Shown piece after piece: positions 14,827 through 21,332 of a DNA stretch of 21,332 bases. This stretch comes from DATARH01 sp035309005 (GTDB lineage: Bacteria; Pseudomonadota; Alphaproteobacteria; ATCC43930; CGMCC-115725). Positions within the stretch are counted from its first letter, which is position 1; the number at the start of each line of letters is the position of its first letter. Below the pieces are notes generated by a model. It was not told where the DNA came from, searched no databases, and worked only from the letters and a program-made list of their open reading frames with translations. A program made the translations under genes and the position numbers. The stretch spans positions 1 through 21,332 of the forward strand of contig DATGFP010000043.1 of the NCBI GenBank assembly GCA_035309005.1. The letters run 5' to 3'.

Positions 14827-14866
14827 TCCCTCTCCCTACGAGCCACACAAGCTGGGAGAAGGAGGG
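14827..14866. repeat. Imperfect inverted repeat, probable repeat remnant
   Basis: TCCCTCTCCC (14827-14836) and GGGAGAAGGAGGG (14854-14866) pair imperfectly across a short loop. The pyrimidine/purine make-up recalls the family-D element at 19939-20029. Together with the repeat-like DNA at the 3' end of glpD it may be what is left of such an element, interrupted by the family-C repeat. Confidence 0.4.
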
Positions 14867-14885
14867 CCCCGCGCCGGTAGGCGTC

Positions 14886-16352
14886 TTATTCCGCCGCGAC
14901 GCGGACGGGCGGCGTGCCGAGCAGTTCGGCGGCTTGCCGCGCTACGGAAGTGCCCTCGAAGAAGCGCGGGTTTTGCGTGCCCCAGAGCCGCACCGCGTTG
15001 GCGAAGGTGAAGTCGCGGAAATCGGCCTTGGTGATCAGTTCGTGCTCGACCAGCTCGTAGGCCTCGGGCAGCACCTGCAGCATGTCGGGCACGTCGAAAT
15101 GCCCGATATCCGAACTGTAGATCGCCTGGATCTTGGCGCCGAACGGGTTGAACTTAGAAAACGCCACCGCATTCATGCTGTCGTCGGCCTCGCAGCCGAA
15201 GAAATACGGCGTCACGAAAAGATCGATCCAGTCCTGCTTCTTGGTGATGTTGCAGGCGGCGTAATCGTCGAGCACGGGCACTCCGCCGGTCAGCGAATCT
15301 TCTTCCTTCTGGGGCCAGCCGTCGCGCTTGTCGAGCTCGGCGGCGATCTCCTCGTAGCCGTATTTGTCGACCATCTGGCGCAGCAATTTCCGGTCGAGCT
15401 TGGAGGGGTCCATGTAGGCGATACCCTTGGCGCCGCGCCGCTCCCAGTGCTCGATCAGATCGGCGAAGAGCTGGCAGCCCCAGCCGACCCCGCCCTCGAG
15501 GAAGCCGAAGCGCAGATCGGGGAAGCGCCTTGTCACGCCGCCGAGGAAAAGCCCCTTGGCGACCGCGTGCCCGGCCGCGGCGAAATGGCCGATATGGTTG
15601 AACGTGAAGTTCGACGGGTTGTTGCGCAGGCCAAAGCCGCGCCCGCCGGTGTGAAAGGTCGGCGCGATGCCGAGTTCCAGACACTTCTTCCAGACCACGT
15701 CGTAATCATGGTCGCTGTCGAGGCCGAACTGGTCGTAGAGCACCGCGTGGCGCGCCGCCAGCGGGTCGACGCCCTTCGCCGCCGGCAGCGGCCGCGCGAT
15801 GCTGCTGCCGAACATGCAGACCTTGGCGCCCAATTGCTTGGTGACGTATTCGAGTTCGGCGATCGCCTCTTCCGGCGTGTGCATCGGAATGACGGCGGCC
15901 GGGGTCAGCCGGTCGCTGAGCTTCGAAAAATAATCGGCCGTCACGATGTTGAATCCGCGGATGACGGCCCGCCTTGTCTCGTCGTCGGCGATGCGCGGGA
16001 TGCCGAGCCCGGCGGTGGGATAGACGATGCCGAAATCGATGCCGAGCTCGTCGAGCCGGTCATACAGCATGCGCGGCATCATCGCGGTGGCGCGGTCGCG
16101 CGTGTTGGTCGATTGGCGGCCCCAATAGCCTTCCATCGCGGCGCCGCGCTCTTTGCGCTCGGCGATCGACATGCGCAAATTGTCGGGGATGCGGCGCTGC
16201 GATGCGATGAACCCGTCGGCCCCCTTGTCGCCGACCACCTTGCGCATCTTCTCGGCAAAGACCGGCGTGTACTCGATCCAGTGCCCGTCGCCGTCGATGA
16301 CGGGGTGCGAAAGCTGGCTGCGGATCTGTTCAGGGCTGGCGTGCGCGCTCAT
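14886..16352 (-). CDS. Amidohydrolase-family (Amidohydro_2) metal-dependent hydrolase or decarboxylase, long form
   Basis: A 488-residue member of the same TIM-barrel family as the protein at 7507. Expected metal-site residues are the first-strand motif VIDGDGHWIEY (D22, H24), the histidine of PTFHTGGRG (H234), the glutamate of FLEGGVGWG (E286) and the aspartate of SSDIGHFD (D415). It is longer than most relatives, mainly through an insertion of about 80-100 residues between E286 and D415 that is rich in charged residues and includes DKRDGWPQKEEDSL. Two adjacent ATGs (16355 and 16352) are possible; 16352 is preferred because GGGGAG then lies six bases upstream. It is convergent with glpD and divergent from the ABC permease genes. 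A promoter-like sequence lies about 50 bases upstream. Substrate unknown. Confidence 0.9.
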   Translation of the reverse strand: MSAHASPEQIRSQLSHPVIDGDGHWIEYTPVFAEKMRKVVGDKGADGFIASQRRIPDNLRMSIAERKERGAAMEGYWGRQSTNTRDRATAMMPRMLYDRLDELGIDFGIVYPTAGLGIPRIADDETRRAVIRGFNIVTADYFSKLSDRLTPAAVIPMHTPEEAIAELEYVTKQLGAKVCMFGSSIARPLPAAKGVDPLAARHAVLYDQFGLDSDHDYDVVWKKCLELGIAPTFHTGGRGFGLRNNPSNFTFNHIGHFAAAGHAVAKGLFLGGVTRRFPDLRFGFLEGGVGWGCQLFADLIEHWERRGAKGIAYMDPSKLDRKLLRQMVDKYGYEEIAAELDKRDGWPQKEEDSLTGGVPVLDDYAACNITKKQDWIDLFVTPYFFGCEADDSMNAVAFSKFNPFGAKIQAIYSSDIGHFDVPDMLQVLPEAYELVEHELITKADFRDFTFANAVRLWGTQNPRFFEGTSVARQAAELLGTPPVRVAAE

Positions 16353-16402
16353 CATCTTCTCCCCGGAGACGGCGGCCGCGGCCGCCCGAATTGGCAACGG
16401 CA

Positions 16403-16431
16403 AGCCTATGAGGCGCCGCCCTCCAAGTCAA
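16403..16431 (-). promoter_or_regulatory. Candidate promoter for the long amidohydrolase
   Basis: On the minus strand TTGACT (16431-16426) is followed after exactly 17 bases by TAGGCT (16408-16403), about 50 bases before the chosen start codon at 16352. This matches the spacing of the candidate sdhC promoter. A 16-base perfect palindrome, GGCGGCCGCGGCCGCC (16371-16386), lies between it and the gene, in the would-be leader, and could form a hairpin or bind a regulator. Confidence 0.4.
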
Positions 16432-16480
16432 ACAAGCCTCGCCTAAAGGACGCTACCCGCAACCCACCCTTGCGGTTGCC

Positions 16481-17500
16481 ATGGGTCCGAAAGAACCGGA
16501 CAATGCGGCGCCCCGCAAACTGCGGGCAACAAGACCGGCGCAGCAGGACATTCGCGGCGTACCTTTCCGGGCGACGACCGACGAGGCCATGATCGGCATG
16601 CAGCAGGTTCTCACCGGCGGACCACCGCTATCGATTAACGCGGCGCGGCCTCGCAAGGGGAGCCGGCGCAGTACCGATTCCCGCTGGGCGATCGCCTTCA
16701 TCGCGCCCTACGCGGCGGTGTTTTTCTTCTTTATCGTCTATCCCTTCGCCTATGCGCTGTGGATGGCCCGCGACCCGGCGCTTTACGCCGAGCTGATCGG
16801 CGATCCGCTCTACCTGCCCTCGGTCGTCAATACCGTGCTGTTCGTCGGCTTCGGGGTGAACCTGAAAATGTTTCTGGCGCTGCTGCTGTCCGGCTTTTTC
16901 CTGCGCCCGCGCTGGTGGATCAAGGCGCTGCTGGTCGTCTTTGTCCTGCCCTGGCTGATCGCGACGGCGGAGGCCTGTGTCTCGTTTCACTGGCTGCTGA
17001 CCGGGCGATGGGGGCTGATCGACAGCTTGCTGTCGGCCGCGTTCGGGATCGACGGGCCCAACTGGCTCAACTCGCGCTGGCCCGCGCTCGGCTCCGACAC
17101 CGCGGCCTATATCTGGAAATGGCTGCCGTTCTGGACCGTCATCTTCATCGCCGGCCGGTTGACGATACCGCGCGACATCTACGACGCCGCGGCGATCGAC
17201 GGTGCGACCGCCATCCGGCGCTTTTTCCATGTGACGTTTCCGATGCTGGCAAACCTTTATGTGATCTGCACGCTGCTTTCGGTGCTGTGGACGCTTGGCG
17301 ACTTCACCACGGTCTATCTCGTCTCGAGCGGCGGGCCGGCGGACAGCACCCAGGTATTGGCGACGCTCGGCTTCCAATATGCCTTCGACGCCTACAAGCC
17401 GGCGCTCGGCGTCGCGGCGGTGATGTCGGCACTGCCGGTGCTGATCCCGATCGTGATCCTCTTGATGCGCCGGCTGCGCGCCAGCGAGGTGCAGCTGTGA
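16481..17500 (+). CDS. ABC transporter permease, MalF/UgpA-like (carbohydrate type)
   Basis: One of two membrane subunits of an importer of the carbohydrate-uptake-1 type. After a charged N-terminal stretch, six membrane helices begin with WAIAFIAPYAAVFFFFIVYPFA (about residues 68-89). The EAA loop that docks on the ATPase is YDAAAIDGATAIRRFFHVTFPML, with its conserved glycine. Family members are usually about 290-310 residues long, and the 339 here depends on the start. The ATG at 16481 lacks a ribosome site; ATG at 16589 or 16598 (GAGG eleven bases upstream) would give 303 or 300 residues and may be the true start. The end overlaps the next gene by four bases (GTGA). There is no ATPase or binding-protein gene on either side, so the substrate is unknown; sugars, polyols and glycerol phosphate are possible. 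Confidence 0.88.
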   Translation: MGPKEPDNAAPRKLRATRPAQQDIRGVPFRATTDEAMIGMQQVLTGGPPLSINAARPRKGSRRSTDSRWAIAFIAPYAAVFFFFIVYPFAYALWMARDPALYAELIGDPLYLPSVVNTVLFVGFGVNLKMFLALLLSGFFLRPRWWIKALLVVFVLPWLIATAEACVSFHWLLTGRWGLIDSLLSAAFGIDGPNWLNSRWPALGSDTAAYIWKWLPFWTVIFIAGRLTIPRDIYDAAAIDGATAIRRFFHVTFPMLANLYVICTLLSVLWTLGDFTTVYLVSSGGPADSTQVLATLGFQYAFDAYKPALGVAAVMSALPVLIPIVILLMRRLRASEVQL

Positions 17501-18381
17501 CGATCGCCCTCGCCGGCGTCGCGGCGGCGCGCCGGCGCCAGTGGCGGCGGCTTCTCACCGAAGGGTCCTCGATCCTGCTTGGGGTCGTCCTGCTGATCTG
17601 GTCGCTGATGCCGGTCTACAACATGCTGCTGATCGCGCTCGACCCGGATGACGGCGAAGTGCAGTTCGACGGCAATCTGTGGCCACCCGATCCGTCGCTC
17701 TCGAGTTTCCACGAGGTCGTGACGCAGCAGGCCCGCTATCTCGAGAATTTCTGGCAGCAATTCGCCAACAGCGTCTACATCGGCCTCTTGACGATGCTGC
17801 TGACCGTGCTGATCGGGTCCCTCGCGAGCTTTGCGGTGAGCCGGCTGCGGCTGCGCCACGGCTCGCTCGTCACCAACGCGGCGCTCTTGACCTATGCCGT
17901 CCCTGCTTCCTTTGTGATCGTGCCCTATTACTGGATCATGTATCGCTACGGCCTCCTCGATAATCTCTGGGCGGTGATTTCGGCGCAGGTGGCGTTCGCC
18001 ACCCCGTTCGCGGTGCTGATCCTGCTGCTCTACGGCCGCCTGATCCCGTTCGAACTGGACGACGCGGCGCGGGTCGAAGGGGCGTCGGCGCTGCAGGTCT
18101 ATCTGCGGATCTATCTGCCGCTGATGATGCCGGCGCTGGCGATCGTGGCGATCTACGCGCTGCTGCTCGCGTGGAACGACTATCTTTATCAGGCGACGCT
18201 GCTCTCGGTGCGCAACATGACCGTTTCGGTGACGCAGGGGCAATTATTCGAAGACGTCGACGCCCCGTGGAACGCGATGATGGCCGCCGCGATGCTTTAC
18301 GTGCTGCCGCCGATCGCGCTGCTGGTCGTCCTGCGCCGTTATGTCGTGGCGAGCCTGTCGCTGCACGCCGCGAGGCGATAG
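17497..18381 (+). CDS. ABC transporter permease, MalG/UgpE-like (carbohydrate type)
   Basis: The second membrane subunit of the same importer, 294 residues with about six helices, starting with ILLGVVLLIWSLMPVYNMLLIAL. The EAA loop reads ELDDAARVEGASALQVYLRIYLPLMMPAL, and the WNDYLYQATLL phrase after it is typical of MalG-type subunits. The GTG at 17497 is well supported: GAGG lies seven bases before it, and it overlaps the preceding stop codon as GTGA, so the two permeases are translationally coupled and should assemble as a heterodimer. The transcript is followed by a palindromic repeat and a convergent gene, so an ATPase and binding protein must be encoded elsewhere if the transporter works. 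Confidence 0.92.
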   Translation: MTIALAGVAAARRRQWRRLLTEGSSILLGVVLLIWSLMPVYNMLLIALDPDDGEVQFDGNLWPPDPSLSSFHEVVTQQARYLENFWQQFANSVYIGLLTMLLTVLIGSLASFAVSRLRLRHGSLVTNAALLTYAVPASFVIVPYYWIMYRYGLLDNLWAVISAQVAFATPFAVLILLLYGRLIPFELDDAARVEGASALQVYLRIYLPLMMPALAIVAIYALLLAWNDYLYQATLLSVRNMTVSVTQGQLFEDVDAPWNAMMAAAMLYVLPPIALLVVLRRYVVASLSLHAARR

Positions 18382-18409
18382 CGGCCGAGGATTCTTTAAA
18401 ACCTGTCCC

Positions 18410-18485
18410 GTCACCCCCGCGCAAGCGGGGGTCCAGGGCAACCACGGTTTGGTTGCCCCTGGATTCCCGCGGACGCGGGAATGAC
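18410..18485. repeat. Two-hairpin palindromic repeat (family B), opposite orientation
   Basis: ACCCCCG/CGGGGGT and ATTCCCG/CGGGAAT hairpins are joined by pairing of TCCAGGGCAACC with GGTTGCCCCTGGA. The halves are in the reverse order to those at 5739-5815, that is, the same element inverted. It lies between the convergent permease and PrpD-like genes, where it could also stop transcription from both sides. Confidence 0.85.
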
Positions 18486-18508
18486 GATGAATTTGGCGAG
18501 GTGACGCT

Positions 18509-19909
18509 CTACTGTGGGATCGTCAGTCCGATCAGCGTGTCGGCGGCGCGGTCGAGCGCATCGAGATTGCGGCAGGCATCGATCAGCCGCTCGTATTGCG
18601 CCGCGCCGATCGCCAGGCCGGCTGTGACCCCTCGGATGCGGCGCGCCTCCTCCTCGAAATCCCAGATGAATTCACGCCCCGTGCCCTCGCGGGTCACGCT
18701 CGTCCCATCCTTCAAGAAAATCGTGATGCGCGGCCCGAAGAGGGTGCGGCGCACCTGCGGGATCAACGTCACCCGGTGCATCAGGTCGAGCACTTCCGGC
18801 GGGTCCTCTTCGCCGGGGCCGGGCTGGCCGCCGCGCAGCATCGGATAGCCGCGCGTCACCGCGCCGTAAGCGGTGAAATACTGCGTGCTGCCGACGATGG
18901 GACCGGCGTCGAGACCGCGGCTCGCAATCGGGAAGAGTGGGCTCGGGTATTCGGTCTCCATCCAGTTGACGACCGCCTCGATGCGCTCGATCTGGTCCGC
19001 GGTGATGCCGTGCTCCTCGCAGAGGCGCGCGGTCACGTCGACATGCGCGATGTTGTAGCCGGCGGTCGAATAGATCCGGTAGAGCGTTTCGAGGAAGATC
19101 CAGTCGCGGCCCAGGCCTTGGGTGATCTTGGCGAGGTCGGCGTGGTTCTCGCCGGTGAAGCTGTAGCGCAGCTCGCCGCGGCTGCTGCCGGCATAGGCAT
19201 GATAAAAGCCGGCCTCGCCCTCCAGCACGGTTTCGCCGCCGGGCGTGCCGTGCCGCGCCAGTGCGACCGCGAGGAGCGCGTTCCTGACCGCGCCGCCCTC
19301 GCGTAAGGAGCGCCCGCCGCTCCGGATGCCTTCGAGGTTCCCCGCCGCGAGGTTGACGCATTGCGCGATCGCGTCATGGACTTTGCCGGCGTCGAAGCCC
19401 TCCATCTTGGCCGCCGCGACCGCCGCGCCGAAAATCCCGAACACCGGCCCGGCATGGAAGCCGCGCGCCATGACGGTCGGGATGTGCTCAGCCGCCATCC
19501 GCTCCATGACCTCGTAGGCCGCCGCGACCCCGGTCAGGAAAGTTTTGCCCGAGGCGCCGGTCACCTCGGCCGCCGCGAGCGCGGCCGGCAGGATCGCGGT
19601 GCCGGGATGGGTCAGCATGCGGAAGGTGTCCCATTTTCCCCCGGCGAAGATCGTCTCGGCATTGACAAAGGCGGCGCCGGCCTTGGTCAATTTCGCGCCG
19701 CTGCACAGCGCGGTCGCGCGGCCTGCGCCGCCCGCCTCCTCGTCCCGCATCAGCGCCAGCGCTTGGCGCGAGGCCGGCATCGCATGCGCGACGAGGGCCG
19801 ACGACAGCGCCTGCAACGTCACCCCCTTGGCGCGGTCGACCACCGCCGCGGGCAAATCCTCGTATCTGAGGCCGGCGACAAACGCGGCGAATTCCCGGCT
19901 CAGCGACAT
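18509..19909 (-). CDS. MmgE/PrpD family protein with altered active-site residues
   Basis: A 466-residue member of the family that includes 2-methylcitrate dehydratase (PrpD) and cis-aconitate decarboxylase. The fold is recognisable from AAFVNAE, LTHPGTAILPAALAAAEVTG (99-118) and RGFHAGPVFGIFGAAVAAAK (about 149-168). However, the usual HxLDFDD-type motif before THPG is replaced by GGKWDTF, and the usual TK-x-LH-x-G segment reads RSLREGG. By a remembered comparison with mouse IRG1, D93, K207 and the following His are thus Gly, Arg and Arg, while T97, H103 and H159 have counterparts. Catalysis of a classical dehydration is doubtful, and the real reaction is unknown. The ATG at 19909 has GGGGAG nine bases upstream. 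The frame is open further upstream through a repeat, but that part is not coding. It lies downstream of the VOC gene on the same strand. Confidence 0.9.
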   Translation of the reverse strand: MSLSREFAAFVAGLRYEDLPAAVVDRAKGVTLQALSSALVAHAMPASRQALALMRDEEAGGAGRATALCSGAKLTKAGAAFVNAETIFAGGKWDTFRMLTHPGTAILPAALAAAEVTGASGKTFLTGVAAAYEVMERMAAEHIPTVMARGFHAGPVFGIFGAAVAAAKMEGFDAGKVHDAIAQCVNLAAGNLEGIRSGGRSLREGGAVRNALLAVALARHGTPGGETVLEGEAGFYHAYAGSSRGELRYSFTGENHADLAKITQGLGRDWIFLETLYRIYSTAGYNIAHVDVTARLCEEHGITADQIERIEAVVNWMETEYPSPLFPIASRGLDAGPIVGSTQYFTAYGAVTRGYPMLRGGQPGPGEEDPPEVLDLMHRVTLIPQVRRTLFGPRITIFLKDGTSVTREGTGREFIWDFEEEARRIRGVTAGLAIGAAQYERLIDACRNLDALDRAADTLIGLTIPQ

Positions 19910-19938
19910 GGGCAATCGCTCCCCTTCAACGCAGGATG

Positions 19939-20029
19939 CCCCCACCCCAACCCTCCCCCGCTTGCGGGGGAGGGAGTTCGCCGTGCGCCGCAAACCCTCC
20001 CCCGCAAGCGGGGGAGGGCAGGGTGGGGG
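19939..20029. repeat. Nested palindromic repeat (family D) with two near-identical hairpins
   Basis: Two 24-base palindromes, CCCTCCCCCGC...GGGGGAGGG (19951-19974 and 19995-20018), differ only in their loop (TTG against AAG) and are therefore inverted copies as well. CCCCCACCCC at the left end pairs with GGGTGGGGG at the right. The element fills most of the 136-base gap between the VOC gene and the PrpD-like gene, both on the minus strand, and could lower read-through between them. Confidence 0.85.
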
Positions 20030-20045
20030 TAGCCACCCAATGGGC

Positions 20046-21266
20046 TCAGCCGAAGGGGCCCTGGAAGGTCTGGTCGACGTAGCTGTCGCTGAGCGGCTCC
20101 AGCGCTTCGGGCCATTGCGCGCCGACCGGGCGGCGCTCGGCGGCGGGGCGGACCCGGCCGTCCCAGCCGATCTGCTCCATGTAATAGTAAAGCTGGATGC
20201 AGTGGCCGTCGGGGTCGAGCGCGAAGGCCGTATAGTCGATGCCGGGAGAAAGCTCGGGCGGCAGGTCGATGAGGGTGCAGCCGTTCGATTTGAGGAAGGC
20301 GACCGCCTCGCGCAGTTGCGCGTAGTTCGCCAACTCGACCCCGAACGACAGGCAGGTGGTGTGCGGGCTGAGGCCCAAGACGCCACGCAGTTCCTTCGGG
20401 TAGAGCGCGAGGCTGTGGTGCTCGGCGCCGGTGCGCAGGAAGACGCAGCGGGCGCCGCGATATTCGCTCTCCTCGCTCTTCGTCAGCCCGAGGCGCTCGG
20501 TATAGAAGCGCTCGGCCGCGCCGACATCGTCGACGAAGAGGCGCACCGGGCCGATCTTGGTGATCTTGAACGGCCGCTCCAGCAATACCCCGTCGACATC
20601 GAACTTCGCGCCGCCATTCGGCGCCGCCGGGCGGTGGCCGGAATAGATGTCGATGCCGTTGCCTTGCGCCTCGGCGATCTCGGCGGCCTCCGACATCTGT
20701 GGCAATTCCGGCTTTTGCTGGAAGCCGCGGTAATAGAGGTCGCGCGGCTTCGAGTTCTGGTTCCAGCCGACCTGCTCGATGCCGTAATAGAGTTCGTTGG
20801 TGTGGCCGTCCGGGTCATAGACATAGACGTGCCAGTTCGACCCCGGCATGTCGCGCCCGACCCGCTGCAGGCGGACCTGCTGCGCCGCGAAATAGCTGTG
20901 CGCGTCGCCGATCTCGCGCAGAGAGCCGCATTGCCAGGTGATCTGGTTGATCGTCACCTCGGGGGCGAATTTGCGGTCGGCGCGCTGGTCCATCACCGCC
21001 TTCGAAAACAACACCATCGCGTGGTGGTCGGTGCCGTAGCGCATGAAATAGCCGTGGGTGTCGCCGAGCCCGGCATCCTTGGGGAACCACGGCGCGCGCG
21101 AGAAATCGGCCTTGTCGGATATCGTGAAGCCGAGGAGGTCGCCGTAGAAATGGCGGGCCTCTTCGAGCTTCGTCAGGTTGAAGCCGAAATGCCCGAGCCG
21201 CCGGATCTTAAACGGCCGCTCCAACAGGATCCCGCCGACATTGTAGCGCTGGCCATTGGCTGACAT
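20046..21266 (-). CDS. Two-domain VOC-superfamily protein (glyoxalase / extradiol dioxygenase fold)
   Basis: A 406-residue protein with two tandem VOC domains, about 20-170 and 230-370, that arose by duplication: LLERPFKI occurs in both (14-21 and 228-235), as do DPDGHTNELYYGIEQVGW and DPDGHCIQLYYYMEQIGW. The family includes extradiol ring-cleaving dioxygenases and glyoxalases, which bind a metal through His/Glu residues on these strands. Domain 1 keeps H26 and E158 but has Q108 where extradiol enzymes have the second His. Domain 2 has P240, C305 and Q358 at the matching places and probably binds no metal. A ring-cleavage role is therefore uncertain; the enzyme may be an isomerase- or lyase-type member. 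The ATG at 21266 was chosen because GGAGGAGG lies eight bases before it. It is cytosolic and is followed by the PrpD-like gene. Confidence 0.9.
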   Translation of the reverse strand: MSANGQRYNVGGILLERPFKIRRLGHFGFNLTKLEEARHFYGDLLGFTISDKADFSRAPWFPKDAGLGDTHGYFMRYGTDHHAMVLFSKAVMDQRADRKFAPEVTINQITWQCGSLREIGDAHSYFAAQQVRLQRVGRDMPGSNWHVYVYDPDGHTNELYYGIEQVGWNQNSKPRDLYYRGFQQKPELPQMSEAAEIAEAQGNGIDIYSGHRPAAPNGGAKFDVDGVLLERPFKITKIGPVRLFVDDVGAAERFYTERLGLTKSEESEYRGARCVFLRTGAEHHSLALYPKELRGVLGLSPHTTCLSFGVELANYAQLREAVAFLKSNGCTLIDLPPELSPGIDYTAFALDPDGHCIQLYYYMEQIGWDGRVRPAAERRPVGAQWPEALEPLSDSYVDQTFQGPFG

Positions 21267-21285
21267 CGCGATTTCCTCCTCCACG

Positions 21286-21317
21286 AGCCCTGGATGCCCT
21301 CTTTCGCGGGCATGACG
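21286..21317. repeat. Half copy of the family-B repeat
   Basis: CCCTGGATGCCC...GGGCATGACG contains one hairpin (ATGCCC/GGGCAT) with the CCTGGA inner end and the GACG outer end of a family-B half element. The other half is not seen on the VOC-gene side. It lies just upstream of the ribosome site of the VOC gene, so it would be in or near that gene's leader. Confidence 0.6.
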
Positions 21318-21332
21318 AGAGAGATTTGCGCT

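Noticed and set aside
16371..16386. The 16-base GC palindrome as a firm operator
   Set aside because: It is made only of G and C in a GC-rich region and could arise by chance; it is mentioned with the promoter instead.
14934..16592. Plus-strand open frame of 552 codons opposite the long amidohydrolase
   Set aside because: The amidohydrolase on the minus strand has clear metal-site motifs; the antisense product has none.
16481..18381. Assigning the permeases as GlpP/GlpQ glycerol transporters because glpD is nearby
   Set aside because: They are separated from glpD by a convergent amidohydrolase, no other glp gene is present, and the sequences only support the general carbohydrate-importer class.
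19951..20018. Two near-identical 24-base units taken as a CRISPR array
   Set aside because: There are only two units, each a self-complementary palindrome, 20 bases apart, with no further copies and no cas genes.
19910..20386. A 159-residue N-terminal extension of the PrpD-like protein
   Set aside because: It reads through the VOC gene in another frame and through the family-D repeat. The ATG at 19909 is well placed.
19545..21263. Plus-strand open frame of 572 codons opposite the VOC and PrpD-like genes
   Set aside because: It is the mirror of two recognised genes and runs through a repeat. Long antisense frames are expected at this GC content; the product is Arg/Ala/Val-rich with no family resemblance.

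Overview
The window looks like a chromosomal segment of a GC-rich alphaproteobacterium. The sdhCDAB gene order, the abundance of CoA-ester and amidohydrolase genes, and the intergenic palindromes of the kind seen in Hyphomicrobiales and Rhodospirillales (Bradyrhizobium- or Reyranella-like genomes) all point that way. No rRNA, tRNA, transposase, integrase, phage gene or CRISPR array was found. Every protein-coding gene except sdhB, which is cut by the left edge, appears complete.

Layout. Positions 1-3091 (minus strand) hold succinate dehydrogenase in the order sdhC, sdhD, sdhA, sdhB, with a palindromic repeat between sdhA and sdhB. Upstream of sdhC, on the same strand, is a YfcG-type glutathione transferase (3199-3831). 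A 190-residue protein of unknown function is divergent from it. Positions 4581-7027 (minus) encode two acyl-CoA dehydrogenases that look like the two halves of a heteromeric enzyme, again with a palindromic repeat between them. Plus-strand genes follow: an unknown 79-residue protein and an amidohydrolase (7507-8685). A membrane-bound diguanylate cyclase lies on the minus strand (8732-10657). Divergent from it is a plus-strand run with short gaps: an NHL beta-propeller protein, a dialkylglycine-decarboxylase-like PLP enzyme and the FAD glycerol-3-phosphate dehydrogenase GlpD. A second amidohydrolase (minus) converges on glpD. Divergent from that amidohydrolase are two ABC permease genes overlapping by four bases (GTGA), with no ATPase or binding protein in the window. 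The right end holds a MmgE/PrpD-family gene and a two-domain VOC (glyoxalase/dioxygenase-fold) gene, both minus.

How the genes may fit together. Sdh, the acyl-CoA dehydrogenases and GlpD are all flavoenzymes that pass electrons to the quinone pool, directly or through electron-transfer flavoprotein. The amidohydrolases, VOC and PrpD-like genes suggest breakdown of organic acids or ring compounds, but no single pathway can be read from the window. The most distinctive things are the NHL/PLP-enzyme/GlpD run, the transporter lacking its other subunits, the altered catalytic residues in the PrpD-like, VOC and acyl-CoA dehydrogenase proteins, and at least four families of palindromic intergenic repeats, two of which sit between genes whose products probably work as partners.
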